Of a stretch of DNA of 64,000 nucleotides, positions 58,671 to 64,000 are shown piece after piece. A program made the translations under genes and the position numbers. The stretch's first letter is position 1; each line of letters starts with the position of its first letter. Source of the DNA: Vibrio porteresiae DSM 19223 (GTDB taxonomy: Bacteria; Pseudomonadota; Gammaproteobacteria; Enterobacterales; Vibrionaceae); NCBI RefSeq assembly GCF_024347055.1, contig NZ_AP024895.1, positions 2,232,001 to 2,296,000 on the forward strand, given 5' to 3'. Below the pieces are notes generated by a model, which worked only from the letters and a program-made list of their open reading frames with translations, was not told where the DNA came from and made no database searches.

Positions 58671-58850
58671 TTATAAACTCCAACCTGCGAACCCCGCAAG
58701 CAGTAGAACCATACCATAGGTAAGCCAATAACTTTGGCGGCGCATCTGCCCGAACCGGCTATCGGCTTTCATCAGTAGCGCCAGCGCTATCACTAACCAT
58801 TTTCGATGTTTGGGCCGCGCGGTATTGCTCTTTTGTGTATTAACGATCAT
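58671..58850 (-). CDS. Small predicted membrane protein (59 aa)
   Basis: 59 residues from the ATG at 58850, with GAGAGAGT just upstream. Basic N-terminus (KSNTARPKHRKW), then two short hydrophobic segments, 'LVIALALLM' and 'YGMVLLLAGFAGWSL'. No family known. The coding look (reading frame clean, good ribosome site) makes it more credible than random. Confidence 0.55.
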   Translation of the reverse strand: MIVNTQKSNTARPKHRKWLVIALALLMKADSRFGQMRRQSYWLTYGMVLLLAGFAGWSL

Positions 58851-59414
58851 TTTACTCTCTCTGGCTGATTAATGGACACAGGTTTACCTTCAATCAAACA
58901 TTGAATGGTGTGTCTCTAATAATTTTTCCGTGAGAATAATAGGATTATTGAGATGCGTCTAATTGAGCTTATCTAATTATTCATTGATATTCTCTATTGG
59001 TTCTTTATTAAAATTGAAAAACATTGGCTTATAAAATTTGTCGGATAACTTTAACCTTAAAAATATCACGGTTATTTCTATTTCTAATATATCGCCAACA
59101 ACTCAAAACTGGAATTCTTGATAGAGCGCCTCTATCACCCAATAAAAACAACCCATTTGACCCGCTGACCTTTGGTCATTAATCTTGATCGAGCGCAATA
59201 AAAAGTGCAAATAGGTCAGTTTTGCTCTTAATGAACCCTATTAAGCCGGTGAATCTGGCTAATACTCTCATAATGAATCACTGCTATTTCCTCTATTGGC
59301 AAATCTCTTTTATTTATCATTATATATCGTTTATTTTTGGCTTTTTATTTAAAAGGATAAATCGAAAAATAAATAAAAGACAACCCATCGCTATTATTAT
59401 TTCTTTGGCAAACC
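58851..59414. other. A/T-rich intergenic region
   Basis: 564 bp between the small membrane protein and the bestrophin-like gene. Contains many T/A runs, no convincing ORF (a 69-residue frame at 59222-59431 is low complexity and lacks a ribosome site) and no clear repeat. Likely the promoter area for both directions. Confidence 0.6.
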
Positions 59415-60314
59415 ATGATCGTTCATCCTAAAATAAATCTCTGGAATATTCTCTTTTCCTTAAAGGGCTCAATAGCAAAACGTATTGCTAAACGTAGCTT
59501 TATGATCACGGCACTCGCCTCTTTCATTGTTTTGGTCGAGGGGGCTTATCCAGCGCTATTTGCCCATGTCAATGCAACCCCTTTTACCTTGCTCGGGATT
59601 TCTCTCTCTATTTTTATGAGCTTTCGTAACAATGCTTGCTACTCTCGTTGGTGGGAAGGTCGCCAAGCATGGGGAGAGGTGATCACCGAAATACGTTCAT
59701 TTACCCGTGCAAGCCTATGTATTAGTGATGCCACTTTACGAGAAATGCTACTGAGGGAGCTATGTGGTTTTACCCATGCACTGGCAGCCAAGCTACGGCA
59801 TGAACCAGAATTTCCCGCAGCTCAAATATGGCTAAGTCAAGATGCACAAAAATACGGTCACAATGTCAGTGAAGGGATCTTACGCCATATTAGTGGCCAC
59901 TATTTTGCGCTCAGCCAGTCTCATCAAATCACTGGTTGGCACTATATGGTTTTAGAAGAGCGCCTACAGCACCTTGCCCAAGCTCAAGCCACTTGTGAAC
60001 GCATCAAGAGCACACCACTACCCTTTCCTTATACCCTGCTATTTCATCGCACTATCTATATCTTTTGTTTGTTACTTCCGTTTGCCATGGCTGAACCGCT
60101 CGGTTGGCTCGCTCCCATTTTTACTACGATTGTGAGCTACACTTTTCTAGGGCTAGATGCATTAGGTGATGAACTTGAAGACCCATTTGGCCACGAAGAA
60201 AATGACTTACCAATAGATGCCATGGTGCGTATCATTGAGCGCGATATATTAGATAGTTTAAACATCGGTGAGCTTCCTCCTCTGCTGCAACCGAAAAACT
60301 ACGTACTAAGCTAA
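59415..60314 (+). CDS. Bestrophin-like membrane protein (YneE/UPF0187)
   Basis: 299 residues. 'LGISLSIFMSFRNNACYSRWWEGRQAWGEVITEIRSFTRA' is the bestrophin signature, with 'FPYTLLFHRTIYIFCLLLPFAM' and 'GLDALGDELEDPFGHEENDLPIDAM' near the C-terminus. Bacterial bestrophins form pentameric ion channels (sodium-selective in Klebsiella). Starts at ATG 59415. No operon partner. Confidence 0.9.
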   Translation: MIVHPKINLWNILFSLKGSIAKRIAKRSFMITALASFIVLVEGAYPALFAHVNATPFTLLGISLSIFMSFRNNACYSRWWEGRQAWGEVITEIRSFTRASLCISDATLREMLLRELCGFTHALAAKLRHEPEFPAAQIWLSQDAQKYGHNVSEGILRHISGHYFALSQSHQITGWHYMVLEERLQHLAQAQATCERIKSTPLPFPYTLLFHRTIYIFCLLLPFAMAEPLGWLAPIFTTIVSYTFLGLDALGDELEDPFGHEENDLPIDAMVRIIERDILDSLNIGELPPLLQPKNYVLS

Positions 60315-60468
60315 TCATCACGGCTTGCCACTATTTAACCGCTAAGCCACGAATCACTAATTTTAGTTTTCGATAACAAACCAAGATAAAAGAACCGAGA
60401 AACATCGGTCATTCGTCTCAACACCGGCCTATGCTGTGCATTTGCGGCAACAGGCTCAAGGAAGCTTC

Positions 60469-61362
60469 ATGGATATTAAGCAATTAAAATATCTCATTGC
60501 GCTCGATGAAACCCAACACTTTGGGCAAGCTGCTGCGCTATGTCATATCACTCAACCCACGTTATCAATGCGTATTCGTAATCTCGAGGAAGAACTTGAG
60601 CTTACCTTGATCAATCGCGGACAACGTTTTGAAGGATTCACAGAATCGGGAGAACGTATTCTCGCCTGGGCGCGCAGTGTGTTAGCTGCTCATGATGGCT
60701 TGCAAGCCGAAGCTGCCAATTGTCGTGGGCAGTTGGTGGGCAGTCTGCGCTTAGGTATGGTCCCTTTGATCAGCCTAAACCCGATGACGCTGTTAACCAC
60801 TCTAACCCAAACCTATCCAGAATTGCGCTATCAACTGAGTTCGAGTAACTCAGAGCAAGTGATTGAAGGGCTCAATCGTAATCAATTGGACCTTGGCCTG
60901 TGTTACATCGACCAAATCGATACTCATCATTTTGAAGTATTGGAATTGGCTGCCACCAGCATGGGGTTACTGTTTGATACACGGCATTATTCGTTTACCG
61001 AGCCAGAGATGAGCTGGGAGTCAATAAGTCATATTCCTTTGGGTTTATTAACTAAGGGGATGCATTATCGTAAGTCGATTGACCTTAGTTTCAGTAGCAA
61101 GAACCTCACGCCGCAAATTCAATTAGAAAGTGATTCAACCTTTCAACTGTTGCAAGCCGTCAATGCCGGCTTATGCTGCGCGATCATGCCCCTACATTGC
61201 GGCATGGAAAGCATGAACGAACATCTTAAAATGGTGCCGATAAGCGAAGCGAAAGTACGCTCTCGCATTGGATTGCTGATGAGGAAAGCCGAACCACGCT
61301 CAGCACTTGCCGAACGCTGTTTTGCTGCGGCGCGCGATCTCTTCTCTCATCCCCAACCATAG
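60469..61362 (+). CDS. LysR-family transcription regulator
   Basis: 297 residues from the ATG at 60469 (AAGGAAGCTTC upstream). N-terminal winged helix 'QAAALCHITQPTLSMRIRNLEEELELTLINRG' and a C-terminal effector domain with 'GSLRLGMVPLISLNPM'. Two Cys at 'GLCCAIM' do not form an OxyR motif. Effector and target unknown; the neighbouring genes give no clue. Confidence 0.85.
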   Translation: MDIKQLKYLIALDETQHFGQAAALCHITQPTLSMRIRNLEEELELTLINRGQRFEGFTESGERILAWARSVLAAHDGLQAEAANCRGQLVGSLRLGMVPLISLNPMTLLTTLTQTYPELRYQLSSSNSEQVIEGLNRNQLDLGLCYIDQIDTHHFEVLELAATSMGLLFDTRHYSFTEPEMSWESISHIPLGLLTKGMHYRKSIDLSFSSKNLTPQIQLESDSTFQLLQAVNAGLCCAIMPLHCGMESMNEHLKMVPISEAKVRSRIGLLMRKAEPRSALAERCFAAARDLFSHPQP

Positions 61363-61400
61363 TCGCAAGATTCATTTACGACGAGTACGCAGAAACAAAA

Positions 61401-61686
61401 AAGCCCTGACTGCTAAGTCAGAGCTTTCTTATTTGGAGCAACACACGAGGTTCCCTTTTCGTAAACCTAGACGTGACCTCAACCTTGGCAAGGAACTCCG
61501 CTTAAATCAGCGCGGTGAACTTTTAATATACGCAGAAACAAAAAAGCCCTGACTGTTAAGTCAGAGCTTTCTTATTTGGAGCGACACACGAGGTTCCCTT
61601 TTCGTAAACCTAGACGTGACCTCAACCTTGGCAAGGAACTCCGCTTAAATCAGCGCAGTGAACTTTTAAGGTACGCATAAACAAAA
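61401..61686 (-). repeat. Two 143-bp tandem units with tRNA-Gly remnants and terminators
   Basis: Units begin at 61401 and 61544; a third, partial copy at 61687 leads into the intact tRNA-Gly gene. Each unit holds a hairpin terminator (AAGCCCTGAC...GTCAGAGCTT) and a degenerate tRNA-Gly 3' half (TTGGAGC(G/A)ACACACGAGG, then diverged, then CCTCAACCTTGGCAAGG). The acceptor and D-arm do not fit, so these are broken copies. Two units differ in a few bases only. Confidence 0.85.
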
Positions 61687-61713
61687 AAGCCCTGACTATT
61701 AAGTCAGAGCTTT
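61687..61713 (-). terminator. Terminator of the tRNA cluster
   Basis: AAGCCCTGACT/AGTCAGAGCTT hairpin followed on the minus strand by TTTTTTG. It ends the tRNA transcript directly downstream of tRNA-Gly 61720-61795, and the same hairpin is repeated in the two tandem units further downstream. Confidence 0.85.
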
Positions 61714-61719
61714 CTTATT

Positions 61720-61795
61720 TGGAGCGACACACGAGGTTCGAACTCGTGACCTCAACCTTGGCAAGGTTGCGCTCTACCAACTGAGCTAGTGTCGC
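61720..61795 (-). tRNA. tRNA-Gly (GCC)
   Basis: 76 nt with CCA encoded; anticodon GCC; canonical D-arm, T-loop TTCGAAC. Last gene of the tRNA cluster. Same sequence as the copy at 61996-62071 across the gene. Confidence 0.95.
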
Positions 61796-61826
61796 ATGAA
61801 ATACGAAATTCGCATTTCGAAATAGA

Positions 61827-61913
61827 TGGTGCCCCGGGCCGGACTTGAACCGGCACAGCGCGAACGCCGAGGGATTTTAAATCCCTTGTGTCTACCGATT
61901 TCACCACCGGGGC
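61827..61913 (-). tRNA. tRNA-Leu (UAA)
   Basis: 87 nt, class II, anticodon UAA, encoded CCA. Identical to the copy at 58364-58450. Confidence 0.95.
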
Positions 61914-61995
61914 ACGCAAAACTGGTTGCGATGCCTTTACTGAAAAGAGTAAAACACCATCTTGATACCGAACATCTGTTCCATATCTTTTAATT

Positions 61996-62071
61996 TGGAG
62001 CGACACACGAGGTTCGAACTCGTGACCTCAACCTTGGCAAGGTTGCGCTCTACCAACTGAGCTAGTGTCGC
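61996..62071 (-). tRNA. tRNA-Gly (GCC)
   Basis: 76 nt with CCA encoded; anticodon GCC. Two bases from tRNA-Cys, so transcribed together. Confidence 0.95.
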
Positions 62072-62073
62072 AA

Positions 62074-62149
62074 TGGAGGCGCGTCCCGGAGTCGAACCGA
62101 GGTTCACGGATTTGCAATCCGCTGCATGGCCACTCTGCCAACGCGCCTC
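62074..62149 (-). tRNA. tRNA-Cys (GCA)
   Basis: Anticodon GCA, acceptor GAGGCGC, CCA encoded. First gene of the minus-strand cluster Cys-Gly-Leu-Gly. The Gly/Cys/Leu set beside pgsA is the glyW-cysT-leuZ arrangement of E. coli. Confidence 0.95.
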
Positions 62150-62423
62150 TGTAAGTTCAGGACTCATTCAGTTAACACCGAAGCTCCTGACTACGGGAAT
62201 GCATTCTACGGATTCGATGCAGCGAGTCAACACTATTTTTTCTAATTTAATATCGTTTGGCTATTTAACATGCAAAACAGATTATTTTGTTCAAATTAGA
62301 ATCAAAAATATCGATTTTTCCGCGACATAAGTCACATCAAATAAGAAAGAGCGCTACGCAGAAAAACGCTTACCTGCTTTCGTGACAGCTGATCTTACTC
62401 TCGCTTATCCTATTTAAAAAACA
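62150..62423. other. Intergenic region upstream of the tRNA cluster
   Basis: 274 bp between the tRNA cluster and pgsA. It should hold the tRNA promoter on the minus strand. A/T-rich, no ORF; no repeat seen. Confidence 0.5.
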
Positions 62424-62425
62424 AA

Positions 62426-62450
62426 AAAGGCAGGGATTACCCCTACCTTT
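62426..62450 (-). terminator. Intrinsic terminator after pgsA
   Basis: AAAGG-C-AGGG/CCCT-A-CCTTT stem with one mismatch, followed on the minus strand by a T-rich run. Ends the uvrC-pgsA transcript. Confidence 0.8.
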
Positions 62451-62474
62451 CTCTAAAATCACGTCTAAACACCG

Positions 62475-63032
62475 TTACATGCTCTCTTCACTGAGCAAGT
62501 CATCTTTTGCGGCCATCAAATATTGCACCATCGACCAATATGTAAGAACGGTTGCTACGTAAATCGCCACATATCCAACCCAGATCATCCAGTCATCGTA
62601 GCGCCAAATCAGCACCCAAAGAGAGAACATTTGCGTCAGGGTTTTTACTTTACCAATCCATGAAACGGCCACACTGGCACGTTTGCCAATCTCAGCCATC
62701 CATTCACGGAGTGCAGAGATAATGATTTCGCGGGCAATCATGGTCACGGCAGGGATCGTAATCCAAATGGTGTGGTAGTGCTCAGTGATCACAATCAATG
62801 CGGATGCAACCAACACTTTATCGGCCACTGGGTCAATAAAGGCACCAAAACGAGAAGTTTGCCCCAGTTTGCGCGCTAACATTCCATCTAACCAATCGGT
62901 AAATCCGGCAACCCAGAAAACCATCGCTGCTGCAAATGGCCCCCAACTGAACGGAAGGTAAAATGTCACGACAAATACAGGTATTAGAAAAAGTCGTATT
63001 AAAGAAAGAATGTTTGGAATGTTAAAACGCAT
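62475..63032 (-). CDS. pgsA: CDP-diacylglycerol--glycerol-3-phosphate phosphatidyltransferase
   Basis: 185 residues with four or more membrane helices. CDP-alcohol phosphotransferase signature D-G-x2-A-R-x8-G-x3-D-x3-D is intact in 'WLDGMLARKLGQTSRFGAFI' plus 'DPVADK'. First step of phosphatidylglycerol synthesis. Downstream of uvrC, as in E. coli. Confidence 0.96.
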   Translation of the reverse strand: MRFNIPNILSLIRLFLIPVFVVTFYLPFSWGPFAAAMVFWVAGFTDWLDGMLARKLGQTSRFGAFIDPVADKVLVASALIVITEHYHTIWITIPAVTMIAREIIISALREWMAEIGKRASVAVSWIGKVKTLTQMFSLWVLIWRYDDWMIWVGYVAIYVATVLTYWSMVQYLMAAKDDLLSEESM

Positions 63033-63078
63033 AATTATAAGCTCTTATCGACGGCGCGTTTATGGTGCGGCATTTTTA

Positions 63079-64000
63079 CTATTGTTTCAATGCCTGATAA
63101 ATGTTTTCTGCCAAAGAATAACTGATCCCCGGCACTTTGGCGATTTCTTCTACAGTTGCTCGCTTAAGTTCTTGTAATCCTCCCATATATTTTAACAATG
63201 CTTGGCGACGTTTTGGTCCGACTCCCTCGATCCCTTCCAACGAACTGGTACGGCGAGTTTTGCCCCGTTTGGCTCGGTGCCCAGTAATCGCATGATTATG
63301 GCTTTCATCACGAATATGCTGAATCAAATGCAGTGCTGGCGCATCACTTGGTAAATGTGACTCTTCACCATCTGTTGTAATTAGGGTTTCCAGCCCAGGC
63401 TTACGGGTCACCCCTTTGGCGATACCAATAAGACGCGGTCTTTTCGGCCAATCCCCCCAACATTGCTGCAAAATCTCATGGGCTCGATTGAGTTGTCCTT
63501 TACCACCATCGATAAAGATGATGTCTGGGATTTTATCTACATCAAGCTGCTTGGAATAACGACGCTCCAAAACTTGCCCCATCGCGGCGTAATCGTCACC
63601 ACCAGTAATGCCAGTAATGTTGTATCGGCGATACTCTTGTTTTACCGGCCCTTCCTGATTAAACACGACACACGATGCAATAGTACTTTCACCCATGGTA
63701 TGGGAGATATCAAAACACTCCATCCGCTGAATCGATTCCATATCGAGAACGTCTTGCAGTGCCTTAAAGCGCTGACCAATCGTCATCTTGTGGTTGATCT
63801 TAGTGGTGATCGCCGTTAAGGCATTGGTATTGGAGAGTTTAAGATAACGGCCACGAATGCCTGTGGGATTGACGTGAAAATGCACTTTACGCCCCGCCAC
63901 CTCAGTTAATGCCCCTTGCAAGGTTTGCGTATCATCAAACAAACCCGGGTTAAGAATGATGCGAGTTGGGATGGTGCGCGCTTCGTTGTGACTCAAATAG
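63079..64000 (-). CDS. uvrC: Excinuclease ABC subunit C, C-terminal half (gene continues past the window)
   Basis: About 307 residues seen in the window, reading out to the edge; the N-terminal half (UvrC is about 610 residues) is outside. Seen here: 'MECFDISHTMGESTIASCVVFNQEGPVKQEYRRY' (UvrC RNase H-like nuclease), 'IIFIDGGKGQLNRAHEI', the catalytic-region His 'HIRDESHNHAITGHR', and a C-terminal helix-hairpin-helix 'SLEGIEGVGPKRRQALLKYMGG'. Makes the 5' incision in nucleotide excision repair. Confidence 0.95.
   Translation of the reverse strand, partial: YLSHNEARTIPTRIILNPGLFDDTQTLQGALTEVAGRKVHFHVNPTGIRGRYLKLSNTNALTAITTKINHKMTIGQRFKALQDVLDMESIQRMECFDISHTMGESTIASCVVFNQEGPVKQEYRRYNITGITGGDDYAAMGQVLERRYSKQLDVDKIPDIIFIDGGKGQLNRAHEILQQCWGDWPKRPRLIGIAKGVTRKPGLETLITTDGEESHLPSDAPALHLIQHIRDESHNHAITGHRAKRGKTRRTSSLEGIEGVGPKRRQALLKYMGGLQELKRATVEEIAKVPGISYSLAENIYQALKQ

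Noticed and set aside
59222..59431. 69-residue frame upstream of the bestrophin-like gene
   Set aside because: Low-complexity Ile/Phe/Lys/Asn sequence of an A/T-rich spacer; no ribosome site; overlaps the true start.

Overview
The window is a piece of a Vibrio chromosome with a large prophage inserted in it. The host genes at 44785-64000 (sbcB, yohJ-yohK, cdd, purT, a PAS chemoreceptor, tpm, relV, ihfA, pheT, pheS, a tRNA cluster, pgsA, uvrC) follow the gene order I know from the Vibrio cholerae VC1219-VC1234 region. The tRNA Gly/Cys/Leu cluster next to pgsA is the general gammaproteobacterial arrangement. The species cannot be fixed from the sequence alone.

Positions 1-44638 are a lambdoid siphovirus prophage. 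Its left end lies outside the window and its right end abuts sbcB. From the left, all on the minus strand: tail tip and tail assembly (J, I, K, L, M homologues), tape measure, the G/T chaperone pair with a likely -1 frameshift, tail tube, head-tail joining proteins, HK97-type capsid, ClpP-like protease, portal and terminase, HNH nuclease, a probable cos region, and a lysis cassette (class II holin, SAR endolysin, Rz/Rz1). Upstream lie an anti-defence sponge of the Acb2/Tad1 hairpin family, a DUF968 nuclease, a RuvC-like resolvase, an antirepressor, O/P-type replication genes with iterons inside the O gene, an adenine methylase, a CII-like protein and Cro. The switch region (29477-29578) has three ACAC-N5-GTGT operators and a clear pR. 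Rightward of it lie cI and three genes in the same direction as cI (BRCT protein, lipoprotein, Ail/Lom-type barrel).

The most striking element lies at about 32143-33450. Two more copies of the same operator flank a pL promoter identical in layout to pR. Instead of an N gene, the promoter is followed by an rrn-like boxA and about 1.1 kb without a credible ORF. This stretch is full of perfect complementary segments, including two 14-bp long-range helices and an H-type pseudoknot. It ends in a CCA-terminated, tRNA-like fold that lacks a D-arm, followed by a strong intrinsic terminator. I read it as a repressor-controlled giant structured phage RNA, similar in kind to GOLLD and ROOL.

Downstream, the plus-strand pL operon (33477-43469) encodes small proteins, a full-length YejK/NdpA nucleoid-associated homologue, a PapB-like regulator, an ASCH-type protein, a D12-class adenine methylase, an HD phosphohydrolase, an SNF2-helicase/PD-(D/E)XK nuclease fusion, an AlpA-like protein, zinc-ribbon proteins and a DEDD exonuclease. 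A second, smaller structured RNA candidate lies at 42474-42638. The tyrosine integrase (minus strand) closes the prophage.

In the host part, cdd has a perfect CRP site and purT a near-perfect PurR box. Next to the tRNA cluster are two 143-bp tandem units carrying broken copies of the tRNA-Gly gene and its terminator.
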